A DNA stretch of 64,000 nucleotides from Rhodocyclaceae bacterium. Its GTDB lineage: Bacteria > Pseudomonadota > Gammaproteobacteria > Burkholderiales > Rhodocyclaceae. A model generated the notes under the pieces. It was not told where the DNA came from and did not search any database. It saw nothing but the letters and a program-made list of their open reading frames with translations. Shown here piece by piece: positions 16,211 through 27,666 of this stretch. The stretch lies in NCBI GenBank assembly GCA_016791115.1, contig JAEUNL010000046.1, forward strand, positions 1 to 64,000. The letters run 5' to 3'. Each line of letters starts with the position of its first letter. Positions within the stretch are counted from its first letter, which is position 1. The position numbers and the translations under genes were made by a program.

Positions 16211-16831
16211 TCAGTCGGCGCTCTGCAAGCCAGCCGGGTTACCCAACACGACTACGGGAGGAATACCGAAATTCATTCCAGCAACAAGGAATGCAGAACA
16301 AAGTTGATGTGTAGAACACACAACGAGTGCGTCCGCGGAAACAGTACTGCCAAGTTCAGAATCACCTTCCCAAACAACTCTTCTCAAATCCAGAACATCT
16401 TTGCGGTGAGACGAACGTGAGTTCTTCTCTTTGAAGGACGCGAAGCCTTCGAATAGTCGTACTTCGCGCTCGCCGACGTCCTTGTTGATTGCTCGGAGCA
16501 AATATGTTGCCGCAACAAGCACCGAACATCCCAACCCGACGTACCAATAGCGAGTTTGAGATCCCCTTCTTTCGATTCTCCGGCCAGTCGGATTCCCATC
16601 CTCGTTGAATGCAACCGACAATGGGGCCTCAATCAGCAAGTTGAGTGGATTCGAACCAGTTCCGACGATTTCCAGCACTCTCGAACACAGACGGGAGAAT
16701 GAAATCACCTCCGGCGTTCCATCTCCAACCAGAAGTCCGCAGCTACTGGCCTTCTCTGCGAAACCAATATCGACAAATATCCAGTCTCCAGTGAATCTGT
16801 TCGCATTGGCCTTGGTGCCCGCATGGATCAT
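16211..16831 (-). CDS. Hypothetical protein, possible RNase H-like fold
   Basis: A 206-residue protein, not firmly recognised. Three acidic residues in strand-like settings follow the order expected of RNase H-fold nucleases such as DUF429 proteins: Asp21 in WIFVDIGFAEK, Glu68 in LLIEAPLSVAF, and Asp167 in SADALVVCSTHQLCSAFL. A segment VRLFEGFASFKEK then HRKDVLDLRRVVW also resembles the DUF429 central part. Codon use is AT-rich. No good ribosome site precedes the ATG at 16831, so the start is uncertain. It lies upstream of, and probably in one transcript with, the GIY-YIG-like gene. No function is known; nuclease activity is only inferred. Confidence 0.5.
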   Translation of the reverse strand: MIHAGTKANANRFTGDWIFVDIGFAEKASSCGLLVGDGTPEVISFSRLCSRVLEIVGTGSNPLNLLIEAPLSVAFNEDGNPTGRRIERRGSQTRYWYVGLGCSVLVAATYLLRAINKDVGEREVRLFEGFASFKEKNSRSSHRKDVLDLRRVVWEGDSELGSTVSADALVVCSTHQLCSAFLVAGMNFGIPPVVVLGNPAGLQSAD

Positions 16832-16924
16832 TTCATTTTGCTACCGTCCGCATTTCAGTAACGGCGAGATCATTGAACAGAAGCAGTAAGCGCCAACGTT
16901 GCCTTAGAGCTTGCGGCAACCCTC

Positions 16925-18457
16925 TCACCGCCTCCCGCCAAGAATCGACCCCAACACCCCCCGCAAAATCTGCCGGCCGACTTCGTTGCCGACGGTGCGG
17001 GCCATGCTCTTGGCCGCGCTTTGCACGATGCCGTCTTTCTTGCCGCCGCGCGGGCCGGTGCTGCCGAAGAGGATGTCGCCGAGCGCACCGCCGAGCAGGC
17101 CGCCGCCCCCTGCGGCTTCGCCGGATGCGGGCGCCTGTGCGCCGCCGTTGGCGGCGGGTGCGGCGCCGGTGACGGCGCCGGGGTTGGCGCCGCGCAGTTT
17201 CTCGTAGGCAGATTCGCGGTCGAGCGTCTGCTCGTATTTGCCGAACACGCCGGAGCCCTGCAGCAGCGCCTGGCGTTCGGGCGGCGTGACGGGGCCGAGG
17301 CGCGAGGCCGGCGGCAATATGTAAGCGCGCTCGACCACGCTGGGGCGACCCTTTTCGTCGAGGAAGCTGACCAGTGCCTCGCCGGTGCCGAGTTCGAGAA
17401 TGGCGGTGGCGGCGTCGAACCTGGGATTGGCGCGCATGGTTTCGGCGGCGACTTTCACCGCCTTCTGGTCGCGCGGGGTGAAGGCGCGCAGCGCGTGCTG
17501 CACGCGGTTGCCGAGCTGGGCGAGCACGCTGTCCGGCACGTCGAGCGGGTTCTGGGTGACGAAGTAGACGCCCACGCCCTTGGAGCGGATCAGGCGCACA
17601 ACCTGCTCGATCTTTTCGAGCAGCGCGGCCGGCGCCTCGTTGAACAGCAGGTGGGCTTCGTCGAAGAAGAACACGAGCTTGGGCTTTTCGAGGTCGCCGA
17701 CTTCGGGCAGTTGCTCGAACAATTCGGCCAGCATCCAGAGCAGGAAGGTGGAATAGAGCTTGGGCGAGTTGTAGAGCTTTTCGGCGGAGAGGATGTTGAT
17801 CATGCCGCGGCCGTGCTGGTCGAGCCGCATGAGGTCGGCCATGTCGAGCATGGGCTCGCCGAAGAATTTGTCGGCGCCCTGCTGTTCGAGTTGCAGCAGG
17901 CCGCGCTGGATGGCGCCGACCGAGGCGCTCGACACGTTGCCGTATTCGGTGGTGAATTGCTTGGCGTTCTCGCCGACGTACTGCGCCATGGCGCGCAGGT
18001 CTTTCATGTCGAGCAGCAGCAGGTTGTTGTCGTCGGCGATCTTGAAGATCAGCGTGAGCACACCGGCCTGGGTTTCGTTGAGGTCGAGCAGCCGCGCGAG
18101 CAGGAGCGGCCCCATGTCGGACACCGTGGCGCGCACCGGGTGGCCCTGTTCGCCGAAGACGTCCCAATACGTGACGGGGCTGGCGTAGGGCGTGAAGTCG
18201 GTCAGGCCGAGCAGGTTCAGCCGCTCCTGGAACTTGGGCGAGACGTTGCCGGCCGCGCCCATGCCGGAGAGATCGCCCTTCACGTCGGCCATGAACACCG
18301 GCACGCCGATGTAGCTGAAGCGCTCGGCCAGCGATTGCAGCGTGACCGACTTGCCGGTGCCGGTGGCGCCGGTGATCAGGCCGTGGCGGTTGGCCTTGTC
18401 GGGCAGCAGGGCGAGGAAGTTGTCTCCGGATTTCGCGACGTAGAGCGGGTCGGCCAT
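16925..18457 (-). CDS. HerA-like helicase/ATPase (DUF853, YjgR family)
   Basis: A 510-residue cytosolic ATPase of the FtsK/HerA superfamily. Walker A is GATGTGKS (30-37) after [28 protein letters not shown]; Walker B is [12 protein letters not shown], followed by [29 protein letters not shown]. The C-terminus is Gly/Ala-rich with [28 protein letters not shown] and the usual end helix. The ATG at 18457 follows AAGGAACCGCC. This is the widespread chromosomal YjgR-type HerA of unknown role, not the defence-linked HerA-SIR2 or HerA-NurA type, so its position next to the islet is probably coincidental. Confidence 0.9.
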   Translation of the reverse strand: MADPLYVAKSGDNFLALLPDKANRHGLITGATGTGKSVTLQSLAERFSYIGVPVFMADVKGDLSGMGAAGNVSPKFQERLNLLGLTDFTPYASPVTYWDVFGEQGHPVRATVSDMGPLLLARLLDLNETQAGVLTLIFKIADDNNLLLLDMKDLRAMAQYVGENAKQFTTEYGNVSSASVGAIQRGLLQLEQQGADKFFGEPMLDMADLMRLDQHGRGMINILSAEKLYNSPKLYSTFLLWMLAELFEQLPEVGDLEKPKLVFFFDEAHLLFNEAPAALLEKIEQVVRLIRSKGVGVYFVTQNPLDVPDSVLAQLGNRVQHALRAFTPRDQKAVKVAAETMRANPRFDAATAILELGTGEALVSFLDEKGRPSVVERAYILPPASRLGPVTPPERQALLQGSGVFGKYEQTLDRESAYEKLRGANPGAVTGAAPAANGGAQAPASGEAAGGGGLLGGALGDILFGSTGPRGGKKDGIVQSAAKSMARTVGNEVGRQILRGVLGSILGGRR

Positions 18458-18571
18458 GGCGGTTCCTTGATTCTTGTTGGAAAGGACGGACGGATACGGT
18501 GCGCAAATCCTAGCACGCAGCCTGCGGCCGGCGCGGGTACCGCAGCGGGCGCACGACGACGCCCTGCCAAC

Positions 18572-18597
18572 GGCCTGCAAGGCGCATGGGCAGGCGC
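18572..18597. repeat. Intergenic repeat copy (partial)
   Basis: GGCCTGCAAGGCGCATGG (18572-18589) is the exact reverse complement of 11962-11979. GGCGCATGGGCAGGCGC (18581-18597) recurs exactly at 41632-41648. It lies in the 241-base gap between the HerA-like gene and the next LysR gene. The rest of the gap is GC-rich with no gene. Confidence 0.6.
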
Positions 18598-18698
18598 TCT
18601 TCAGCCAGGCCGGCCTGCAATGCCCAACCCGCGCGGCCCGCCGGCTGCACCGCCTGCAGCGCACCATCCGGCGCGGCTTGCGGACGGCACGTCCGGCC

Positions 18699-19601
18699 TC
18701 AGCCGCGCGACCAGTTGTCGACCAGCCAGTCGCACACGGCGCGCACGCGCGGCACGGCGCGCAGTTCGCGATGCACCACCAGCCAGAGGTCGCGGCTGAG
18801 CACCGGCACCGTGCCGGAGCGGCAGACGAGGCCCGCCGCCGCGTCGCCGACCATGCGCGGCAGCACCGCGTGGCCGACGCCGGCCGCCACCGCGGCGCAC
18901 AGCGCGGCGAAGTTGTTGCTGCGCAGGCGCACGCGCTCGGAGGGCACGCGCTGCGCCAGCCAGCGCATTTCGGGCACGTGCTGCAGGCGCGCCTCGTAGG
19001 CCACCCAGTCGGGCGCGCGCTCCCAGCCGGCGGGGTCGTGCGGCGCGCCTTCGGCGGCATAGATGGCATAGTCGATCAGGCCGAGGCGGCGGATCACCAG
19101 GTCGCCCTGCTCGGGCCGTGCCAGGCGCAGCGCGATGTCGGCCTCGCGCCGCGCGAGGTCGAGGTTGCGGTCGGTGCCGATCAGTTCGAGGTGGAGTTCG
19201 GGGAAGGCCGCATGCAGCGCCCCGACACGCGGCGTCAGCGCGTGGGTGACGAGGGTGTCGATGGCGGTGATGCGGGTGAGGCCGCGCACCTCGCCGTGCA
19301 GGTCTTCGGCAAGGCCGGCGAGCGCGGCGAATTCTGCCTCGATGCGCGCGCCGCGTTCGAGCAGGCGTTCGCCCGCGGCGGTCGGCCGCATGCGTCCGGC
19401 ATGGCGTTCGAAGAGCGGCGTGCCGAGCGCCTCTTCGAGCGCGCGCAGGCGGCGCGACACAGTGGTGGCGTCCACGCCCAGCGCCTCGGCCGCCGCGGCG
19501 AGCGAGCCGCCGCGCGCCAGCGCCAGTGCGTGGCGCAGGTCGTTCCAGTCGCCCGCGCCGGTGGCTGCAGCTTTGCCGGTGTCGCCTGCAGATTTGCCCA
19601 T
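18699..19601 (-). CDS. LysR-family transcriptional regulator
   Basis: A 300-residue LTTR with a 17-residue N-terminal extension before the HTH ([38 protein letters not shown]). The effector domain contains [22 protein letters not shown] and [18 protein letters not shown]. The ATG at 19601 has AAGGAAAGG upstream. It is divergent from the cysteine hydrolase gene with a 97 to 103-base gap, a normal arrangement for an LTTR and its target. The inducer is unknown. Confidence 0.87.
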   Translation of the reverse strand: MGKSAGDTGKAAATGAGDWNDLRHALALARGGSLAAAAEALGVDATTVSRRLRALEEALGTPLFERHAGRMRPTAAGERLLERGARIEAEFAALAGLAEDLHGEVRGLTRITAIDTLVTHALTPRVGALHAAFPELHLELIGTDRNLDLARREADIALRLARPEQGDLVIRRLGLIDYAIYAAEGAPHDPAGWERAPDWVAYEARLQHVPEMRWLAQRVPSERVRLRSNNFAALCAAVAAGVGHAVLPRMVGDAAAGLVCRSGTVPVLSRDLWLVVHRELRAVPRVRAVCDWLVDNWSRG

Positions 19602-19704
19602 GCCTTTCCTTGTCGATGCAGTTAAGGTGCGCCACGTGTCGCGCGCCGATGGCGCATCTTAGACGACTGACCGGACGACTGACCGCCCACGAAAGGACAT
19701 GACC

Positions 19705-20304
19705 ATGCAAGCCTCCACCCCGCTGCGCCAGATCGCCGGCCTGCCCGCCACACCGGCGCGGCTGGCCGATTCGGTGCTGGTGCTGATCGACTGCCAGAAC
19801 ACCTATCGCAACGGCATCATGGCGCTGGAAGGCGTCGAGCCGGCGCTGCAGCAGGCCGCCGCGCTGCTCGAACGGGCGCGCGCCGCGGGCATCCCGGTAT
19901 TCCACATCCAGCACGATGCCGGCCCCGGCAGCCCCTACGACATCCGCGAGAAGGTCGGCGCGATTGCCGACCCGGTGGCGCCGCGCGCCGGCGAGCCGGT
20001 GATCGTCAAGAACTATCCGAACAGCTTCATCGGCACCGACCTCGCCGAGCGCATCCAGGCGACCGGCAGGCAGGACGTGGTGCTGGCCGGCTTCATGACC
20101 CACATGTGCGTGAACTCGACAGCGCGCGGCGCCTTCAACCTCGGCCTGCGGCCGACGGTGGTTGCCGGCGCGACCGCCACGCGCAACCTGCCGTCGCCCG
20201 ACGGCAGCGTGGTGCCGGCGGCCGAACTGCAGCGCGCGAGCCTGGCCGCGCTGGCGGACCTGTTCGCCGTCGTGCTGCCGCGCGAGGCCGACCTGCCCGA
20301 CTGA
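19705..20304 (+). CDS. Isochorismatase-family cysteine hydrolase
   Basis: A 199-residue cytosolic hydrolase with the catalytic triad Asp29 ([11 protein letters not shown]), Lys102 ([11 protein letters not shown]) and nucleophile Cys135 ([11 protein letters not shown], with the cis-peptide region before it). Relatives hydrolyse isochorismate, nicotinamide, N-carbamoyl compounds or biuret; the substrate cannot be chosen here. Two ATGs compete: 19699 and 19705. AAAGGA lies only 2 bases before the first and 8 before the second, so I prefer 19705. It is divergent from the LysR gene, its likely regulator. Confidence 0.87.
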   Translation: MQASTPLRQIAGLPATPARLADSVLVLIDCQNTYRNGIMALEGVEPALQQAAALLERARAAGIPVFHIQHDAGPGSPYDIREKVGAIADPVAPRAGEPVIVKNYPNSFIGTDLAERIQATGRQDVVLAGFMTHMCVNSTARGAFNLGLRPTVVAGATATRNLPSPDGSVVPAAELQRASLAALADLFAVVLPREADLPD

Positions 20305-20400
20305 ACCACATCACCACAAAAGACAGGCCTGCAGCCCGCATGGGGCGGGCCTCTCCAGCGGCTATGGCTGGAAATGGCGGTTTCGCGCGGCCTTTGTGGC

Positions 20401-20445
20401 ATGCCGGCCTGGAACGACCGTCCCATGCGGCTTCCAGGCCGGCAT
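20401..20445. terminator. Long perfect hairpin between cysteine hydrolase and yebC
   Basis: Perfect 14-base arms ATGCCGGCCTGGAA (20401-20414) and TTCCAGGCCGGCAT (20432-20445) around a 17-base loop containing CCCATGCGGC. There is no T-run after it. It may be a transcript-end or attenuator hairpin, or another member of the intergenic hairpin repeats. The 268-base gap also has the small stem CCAGC/GCTGG near 20356 and a TAGAAT -10-like box at about 20538 for yebC. Confidence 0.45.
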
Positions 20446-20572
20446 TTCGCGAGATTCCGCACCGACGGCAACGGCGGCGCACGGGCGCAATACCGCCGCA
20501 GGACGCCGCGCCCCGCGGCCTGCGCGCCCCGGCAGGGTAGAATGCGCCCTTTACGCCTCAGGGAAACGCATC

Positions 20573-21298
20573 ATGGCCGGACATTCCAAATGGGCCAATA
20601 TCCAGCATAGAAAGGGCCGCCAGGACGCCAAGCGCGGCAAGGTCTTCACCCGCGTCATCAAGGAAATCACCGTGGCCGCCAAGATGGGCGGCGGCGACCC
20701 GCGCGACAACCCGCGCCTGCGCCTGGCGATGGACAAGGCGCGCGAGGCCAACATGCCGAAGGACACGGTGGAAAACGCGATCAAGCGCGGCACCGGCCAG
20801 CTCGACGGCGCCAACTACGAGGAAATCCGCTACGAAGGCTACGGCATCGGCGGCGCCGCGGTGATGGTCGACTGCCTGACCGACAACCGGGTGCGCACGG
20901 TGGCCGAAGTGCGCCACGCCTTCAGCAAGCACGGCGGCAACCTCGGCACCGACGGCTCGGTGGCCTTCATGTTCAAGCACTGCGGCCAGATGCTCTACGC
21001 GCCCGGCACGAAGGAAGACGCGCTGATGGACGCCGCGATCGAGGCCGGCGCCGAGGACGTGGTGACCAACGACGACGGTTCGATCGAAGTGCTGACCGCG
21101 CCGAACGATTTCGTCGGCGTGAAGGAAGCGCTGGAGAAAGCCGGCTTCAAGGCCGAACTGGCCGAAGTGACGATGAAGCCGCTCAACGAAACCGAACTCG
21201 GCGGCGACGACGCGGCCAGGATGCAGAAGCTGCTCGACGCCATCGAATCGCTCGACGACGTGCAGGACGTCTACACCACGGCGCTGATGGACGAATAA
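20573..21298 (+). CDS. yebC: YebC/PmpR-family protein (translation/transcription factor)
   Basis: A 241-residue, highly conserved protein: [20 protein letters not shown] at the N-terminus, [38 protein letters not shown], and the acidic C-terminus DDVQDVYTT. YebC proteins are classically called transcriptional regulators; newer work on homologues links YebC to relieving ribosome stalling at proline-rich stretches. In many proteobacteria yebC directly precedes ruvCAB; here about 6.4 kb of other genes separate it from ruvC. It is followed by a strong terminator. Confidence 0.97.
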   Translation: MAGHSKWANIQHRKGRQDAKRGKVFTRVIKEITVAAKMGGGDPRDNPRLRLAMDKAREANMPKDTVENAIKRGTGQLDGANYEEIRYEGYGIGGAAVMVDCLTDNRVRTVAEVRHAFSKHGGNLGTDGSVAFMFKHCGQMLYAPGTKEDALMDAAIEAGAEDVVTNDDGSIEVLTAPNDFVGVKEALEKAGFKAELAEVTMKPLNETELGGDDAARMQKLLDAIESLDDVQDVYTTALMDE

Positions 21299-21322
21299 GC
21301 CGCCGCGGCGTGCGGGATCAGG

Positions 21323-21350
21323 AACGGCTCCGCTGCGGCGGGGCCGTTTT
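21323..21350 (+). terminator. Rho-independent terminator after yebC
   Basis: An 11-base stem AACGGCTCCGC/GCGGGGCCGTT (one T-G wobble) with loop TGCG, followed by TTTTCGTTT. It lies between convergent yebC and the PocR-domain kinase gene and could serve both. Confidence 0.88.
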
Positions 21351-21392
21351 CGTTTGGCGCCGGGTGCGCGCCGGCGGATGCGGTGCGCGGAT

Positions 21393-23918
<2,526 letters not shown>

Positions 23919-24222
23919 GGGGCGTGCGTGAATCCCCGCCGGGTTGCGCTTCCTCTGCGGCAGGCAGGCCTCGCCGGCGCCGCCGCATGCGGCGGCGCCA
24001 GTGCGGAGATCCAATCGCTCCAGGAACCGCCTACGCAAAAAGTAACAGCTTTGACGTCACTTCGGCGGCAATCTTTAGCCTCGCGGGCCGTGCGCGGAAA
24101 CGACCGCATCCGCCTTGCGCCACGGCATCACCCCTGCCCGTCGCGGGCGTCCGGAGCCGAAACCGCGCAGCGGGCACTCGGGCCGCAGTGCCGCGGCGGA
24201 ACGGGTCGGCACCAGGGGAGAA
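23919..24222. other. Gene-free region upstream of the PocR kinase
   Basis: 304 bases between the kinase and the monooxygenase genes (both minus strand). It holds a perfect 24-base palindrome (listed separately) and a short AT-richer stretch near 24038-24075 (ACGCAAAAAGTAACAGCTTTGACGTC region), which is the best place for the kinase promoter. Nothing else is recognised. Confidence 0.55.
23976..23999. promoter_or_regulatory. Perfect 24-base GC-rich palindrome
   Basis: GGCGCCGCCGCA followed immediately by TGCGGCGGCGCC, with no spacer. It lies 58 bases before the annotated kinase ATG and 88 before the alternative TTG, so it would fall in the 5' leader. It could be a protein-binding palindrome or a hairpin; no T-run follows on either strand. 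Confidence 0.5.
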
Positions 24223-24552
24223 TCAGTCGGTCTTCGCCAGGGGAAGCCGCCCCTCGAGCCCGGCATCGCCGTAGGTGCGGAGAACCTGCGAGATGATGAT
24301 CCGATAGCCCGCGAGCCACTTGCCCTGGTTGGCCTTCGCCTCCAGATGCGTGGGGTGTGTCATCAATGCGTGCAGCGCCTCGAGCGAGGCCCAGTAGTAC
24401 ACGTTGCAGATCAGGCCGCTTTCCGGGTTCTCCCACGCCTCCTCGCCGAGGTAGCCGGGCAGGGATCGCGCCGCTGACGCAATCTCGCTGTCGAGTCGAT
24501 GGAACTCTTCGTCGTAAGTGCCCTTGGCGAAGATGAAGGTGGACGAGTACAT
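24223..24552 (-). CDS. Antibiotic biosynthesis monooxygenase (ABM)-like protein
   Basis: A 109-residue single-domain protein of the dimeric ferredoxin-like (ABM) superfamily: MYSSTFIFAKGTYDEEFHRL, SLPGYLGEEAWENPESG, YYWASLEALHALMTHPTHLEAK. Many members are cofactor-free monooxygenases or have no known reaction; the pattern of strand, helix, PGY turn and W fits. It is between a TetR gene and the PocR kinase, both on the same strand but with gaps over 130 bases, so an operon is not clear. Confidence 0.75.
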   Translation of the reverse strand: MYSSTFIFAKGTYDEEFHRLDSEIASAARSLPGYLGEEAWENPESGLICNVYYWASLEALHALMTHPTHLEAKANQGKWLAGYRIIISQVLRTYGDAGLEGRLPLAKTD

Positions 24553-24687
24553 GTGCCTGTGGCTCCCTGCCCGCGTTCCCGGCCGTCCGGGTCACAAGGC
24601 GTGACATTCATTCGACCGGCCGAAAACGACGGCCGAACCACGATCGCGCCCAGTCGGCAGCCATCGATTCTGCGGCGGCGATCGCCG

Positions 24688-25305
24688 CTATGATGCTCGA
24701 CCGTCCCGCAGTCCGATCGCGATTCCGTCCAGCAACCTTGCAGCGAGACCAGCCATCGCGGCATCGCCGGTCATCTGCGTGCGCACGATGGCGCCTTCGA
24801 TCACCACCATCGCCAGCGCGGCGGCGCGGTCGGGGTCGGGCACGCCAGCGCTGCGCGCGAACCCGGCGACGAAAGCCTGCAGCTCCAGCTTGTGCGCGAA
24901 CGCCAGCGCGCGCTCGGGGCCGTCGGCCTCGCCGTCCTCGGCAACCAGATTGATGAAGGCGCAGCCGCGGAAGTCGGCCTGCGCGAACCACTCGCCAAGC
25001 ACGTCGGCCAGCATCGACAGGCGCGGCACGCCGGCCTGCGCCACGCGGCGCTGCAGCGCCGCCTCGAACCATGCCATCCACTGCGCATGGCGGCGATCGA
25101 GGAAGGCTTGCACGAGGCCGGACTTCGACGGGAAATGGCGGTAGAACGACATCTTCGCCACGCCGGCCTCGGCGATGATGCGGTCGATGCCGGTGGCGCG
25201 CACGCCATGGGCGTAGAACAGCCGTGCGGCAGTGGACAGCACGCGCTCGCGCGCCGAGCCTGCAGTGGGTTCGTCGCCTTCATTCGATGCGTACATCGGC
25301 GCCAT
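24688..25305 (-). CDS. TetR-family transcriptional regulator
   Basis: A 205-residue repressor-type protein. The HTH (about 18-65) is [40 protein letters not shown], the C-terminal ligand domain about 80-200 (TetR_C_33-like, [14 protein letters not shown]). The frame opens upstream to 25350, but that extension covers the operator palindrome, so ATG 25305 (or 25296) is preferred. It is divergent from the DUF1348 gene with a 14-base palindrome between them, fitting autoregulation and control of that gene. The ligand is unknown. Confidence 0.86.
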   Translation of the reverse strand: MAPMYASNEGDEPTAGSARERVLSTAARLFYAHGVRATGIDRIIAEAGVAKMSFYRHFPSKSGLVQAFLDRRHAQWMAWFEAALQRRVAQAGVPRLSMLADVLGEWFAQADFRGCAFINLVAEDGEADGPERALAFAHKLELQAFVAGFARSAGVPDPDRAAALAMVVIEGAIVRTQMTGDAAMAGLAARLLDGIAIGLRDGRAS

Positions 25306-25314
25306 GCGGCGATC

Positions 25315-25333
25315 TTGACAGACAGATCTGTCT
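25315..25333. promoter_or_regulatory. TetR-type operator overlapping a -35 box
   Basis: The 14-base perfect palindrome AGACAGATCTGTCT (25320-25333) adjoins TTGACA (25315-25320). A related imperfect palindrome GACAATTCTGTC follows at about 25346. It lies between divergent tetR and the DUF1348 gene; symmetry and position suggest the TetR protein binds here. Confidence 0.65.
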
Positions 25334-25394
25334 ACATCAAGCTGGGACAATTCTGTCTGCTCCGCCGCCCTTGCGCACTCAGAAAGGACACGAC

Positions 25395-25808
25395 ATGGAA
25401 TCGCGCCCGCCGCTGCCGCCCTTCACGCTGGAAACCGCACTCAAGAAGGTGCAGGCCGCCGAGGATGCCTGGAACACGCGCGACCCCGACCGGGTGGCGC
25501 TTGCCTACACGCCCGATACCGAGTGGCGCAACCGCGCCGAGTTTCTCACCGGCCGCGACGCGGTGCGCGCCTTCCTGCAGCGCAAGTGGGCGAAGGAACT
25601 CGACTACCGGCTGAAGAAGACGTTGTGGTGCTTCATGGACAACCGCATCGCGGTGCGCTTCGAGTACGAGTGGCACGACGACTCCGGTCAGTGGTACCGC
25701 TCCTACGGCAACGAGAACTGGGAGTTCGCGGAGAACGGCCTGATGCAGAAGCGCTTCGCCAGCATCAACGACCTGCCGATCAAGGAGGCGGACCGCCGCC
25801 TGCGGTAG
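25395..25808 (+). CDS. DUF1348/NTF2-like (SnoaL superfamily) protein
   Basis: A 137-residue protein: [56 protein letters not shown], and the ending [16 protein letters not shown]. These match the DUF1348 family of nuclear transport factor 2-fold proteins, small ligand-binding or enzyme domains with no assigned reaction. The ATG follows AAAGGA with 6-base spacing. It is divergent from tetR and shares its operator region, so it is likely repressed by it. Confidence 0.88.
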   Translation: MESRPPLPPFTLETALKKVQAAEDAWNTRDPDRVALAYTPDTEWRNRAEFLTGRDAVRAFLQRKWAKELDYRLKKTLWCFMDNRIAVRFEYEWHDDSGQWYRSYGNENWEFAENGLMQKRFASINDLPIKEADRRLR

Positions 25809-25861
25809 CGGCGGTGCCGGCGCGGCGCGACAATGCGTGCGCCGATACCCCCGCACCGACG

Positions 25862-26395
25862 ATGCATCCGCCCGAGACCTTCGACACCGAACGCTGCCTG
25901 CTGCGCCGACCGCGGCCGGCCGACGCCGAGGCAATGTTCGCCGCCTTCGGGCAGGACGCGGAGGTCAACCGCTACCTCGGCTGGAAGACCCCCGAATCGG
26001 TGGCCGACACGCGGCGCCAGATCACCCATGACACGCATCGCTGGGATCGCGGCGCGGCGTGGGCCTGGCTGGTCGAACTGCGCGCCGATGCAAGCATCGT
26101 CGGCTTCCTCCAGTTGCAGGCGCGCGGGCATCAGGCGCATCTCGGCTTCCTGCTCGCGCGCAGCCACTGGGGCCGCGGGTTGATGGCCGAGGCCGCGGAG
26201 CCGGTCGTGCGGGATATGCTGGACGTGCCGCACATCTATCGCATCGACGCGGTCTGCGACGTCGACAACCCGGCTTCGGCGCGCGTGCTGGAAAAACTCG
26301 GCATGCAGCTCGAAGGCCGGCTGCGCCGCTACATGGAACACCCGAACCTGTCGGGCGAACCACGCGACGTGCTGATGTATTCGATCGTGCGTTGA
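25862..26395 (+). CDS. GNAT-family N-acetyltransferase (RimJ-like)
   Basis: A 177-residue acetyltransferase: [23 protein letters not shown] at the N-terminus, [21 protein letters not shown] (acetyl-CoA-binding loop in motif A), and [25 protein letters not shown] in motif B. This is the RimJ/RimL ribosomal-protein type of GNAT domain, but these proteins acetylate varied substrates, so the target is unknown. The ATG is 53 bases after the DUF1348 stop; co-transcription is likely. No good ribosome site precedes it. Confidence 0.85.
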   Translation: MHPPETFDTERCLLRRPRPADAEAMFAAFGQDAEVNRYLGWKTPESVADTRRQITHDTHRWDRGAAWAWLVELRADASIVGFLQLQARGHQAHLGFLLARSHWGRGLMAEAAEPVVRDMLDVPHIYRIDAVCDVDNPASARVLEKLGMQLEGRLRRYMEHPNLSGEPRDVLMYSIVR

Positions 26396-26414
26396 GCCGA
26401 CGCGGTGCAGGGTT

Positions 26415-27218
26415 TCACTTTCCGGCGCGCGTCGCCACCGGATCGGGCAGCGGCTTGGCGGCGAGCAGTTTGACCTGATCGACCAGCTTGTTGTGGGCGT
26501 CGAGGAAGGCGGCGGCGATCACCTTGCCTTCGTTGGTGTTGCTCCAGCCAGCCCCGGCACCGCCGCCGAGGCGGCCGAGCAGCAGGCCGCCGTCGCCGAC
26601 GTCGGTGGCGCGCGCCGAACCGGTGGCGGCAGCGAGCTGTTCGGTGGTTTCGTTGTCCGAGAGCAGCAGCGCGACCTGCGCTTCCTTCAGTTTGACGTGC
26701 TCGGCCAGACCGGCGATCGACGCGAGGCCCGGAATCTTCGCCAGGATGCCGCCGATGCTGCGGCCGGCGTCCTGCTCGGAGAACGTAAGGCTGGGCGTGA
26801 GCGTGTACTGCGCCTCGATGCCGGCGCCGCGCTTCACCGTGCCCTCCTTGCGCAGAATGCCTTTGTCCTGCAACTCGCGCTCCTGTTCGATGGCGCGGAT
26901 GCCGGCGCCGCGGTCCATCACGCGGAAGCAGCCGCTTTGCTGCGCCATCAGCCGGATCAGCGGCAGCGGCGAAGGCGGCAGCTGGTAACCGCCGCCGATG
27001 GTGTAACCGTGCGGGTTCTCGGCCAGCGCCATCGTGGCGACCGGCGCCTCGCAGCGCACCAGTTCGCGCGCCGCATTCTTCGCACTCCCGGGGCCAGCCG
27101 AGCCGCTGACCACCGAGCCGCCTTCGCCAAGTTCGGTCTTCTTCTCGCCGCAGCCGGCAAGGGTTGCGCCGAGCAGCATGCAGGCGATGGCGAAGTTGCG
27201 TGGGTTGGCGCGCGTCAT
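26415..27218 (-). CDS. CsgG-like lipoprotein
   Basis: A 267-residue lipoprotein with signal peptide and lipobox LAGC (Cys23). The body resembles the CsgG/HfaB fold: [66 protein letters not shown], and C-terminal [18 protein letters not shown]. CsgG forms the outer-membrane curli export pore, but no curli genes (csgA, csgB, csgE, csgF) are nearby and many betaproteobacteria carry lone CsgG-like lipoproteins of unknown role. It is convergent with the GNAT gene and divergent from the UPF0145 gene. Confidence 0.75.
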   Translation of the reverse strand: MTRANPRNFAIACMLLGATLAGCGEKKTELGEGGSVVSGSAGPGSAKNAARELVRCEAPVATMALAENPHGYTIGGGYQLPPSPLPLIRLMAQQSGCFRVMDRGAGIRAIEQERELQDKGILRKEGTVKRGAGIEAQYTLTPSLTFSEQDAGRSIGGILAKIPGLASIAGLAEHVKLKEAQVALLLSDNETTEQLAAATGSARATDVGDGGLLLGRLGGGAGAGWSNTNEGKVIAAAFLDAHNKLVDQVKLLAAKPLPDPVATRAGK

Positions 27219-27338
27219 GGGCCGGCTATCCTTTTTGACTGGATGGGGAACCTCGGGCGAGGCGCCCGCATTCTAACCGCAACAGCCGGCGTGTCCCGCT
27301 CGGCTACAATCACCCGAACCCTCTCCAGGAGCCCGACC

Positions 27339-27659
27339 ATGCTGATGACCACCACCCCCACCGTCGAAGGCAAGACCATCCGCACGTATCACGGCGTCGT
27401 GACCGGCGAGGCGATCATCGGCGCGAACTTCCTCAAAGACATGTTCGCCTCGATCCGCGACATCGTCGGCGGCCGCTCGGGCGCCTACGAGAAGACGCTG
27501 CGCAGCGCGCGCGAGACGGCGTTCGCGGACATGGCTTCGGCGGCGAAGGATCTTGGCGCGAACGCGATCGTCGGCATCGACCTCGACTACGAGGTGCTGG
27601 GCGAAACCAATGGCATGCTGATGGTGGCCGTCAGCGGCACCGCGGTCACCTTGGCCTGA
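27339..27659 (+). CDS. UPF0145 family protein (YbjQ-like)
   Basis: A 106-residue protein: [54 protein letters not shown], and [14 protein letters not shown]. This matches the heavy-metal-binding/YbjQ-like UPF0145 family, which forms oligomers and has no proven role. The ATG at 27339 follows AGGAG with 7-base spacing; TACAAT at about 27305 is a possible -10. It sits just 7 bases before ruvC and probably shares its transcript. Confidence 0.92.
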   Translation: MLMTTTPTVEGKTIRTYHGVVTGEAIIGANFLKDMFASIRDIVGGRSGAYEKTLRSARETAFADMASAAKDLGANAIVGIDLDYEVLGETNGMLMVAVSGTAVTLA

Positions 27660-27666
27660 GCGCGCG

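Larger units (their letters stand above)
15500..16860. other. Low-GC two-gene islet
   Basis: Base composition drops sharply: the row 16381-16440 has 27 G+C of 60, whereas 17041-17100, in the flanking HerA gene, has 47 of 60. The islet contains two minus-strand genes, both unlike their neighbours in codon use. No transposase, integrase, tRNA or flanking direct repeat was seen. The pattern points to horizontal acquisition of a compact cassette between two ordinary chromosomal genes. Confidence 0.75.

Noticed and set aside
16925-18457. HerA-like ATPase as part of the low-GC islet or a HerA-based defence system
   Set aside because: Its base composition equals the chromosome, it is the common YjgR-type DUF853 protein, and no SIR2, NurA or DUF4297 partner is adjacent.
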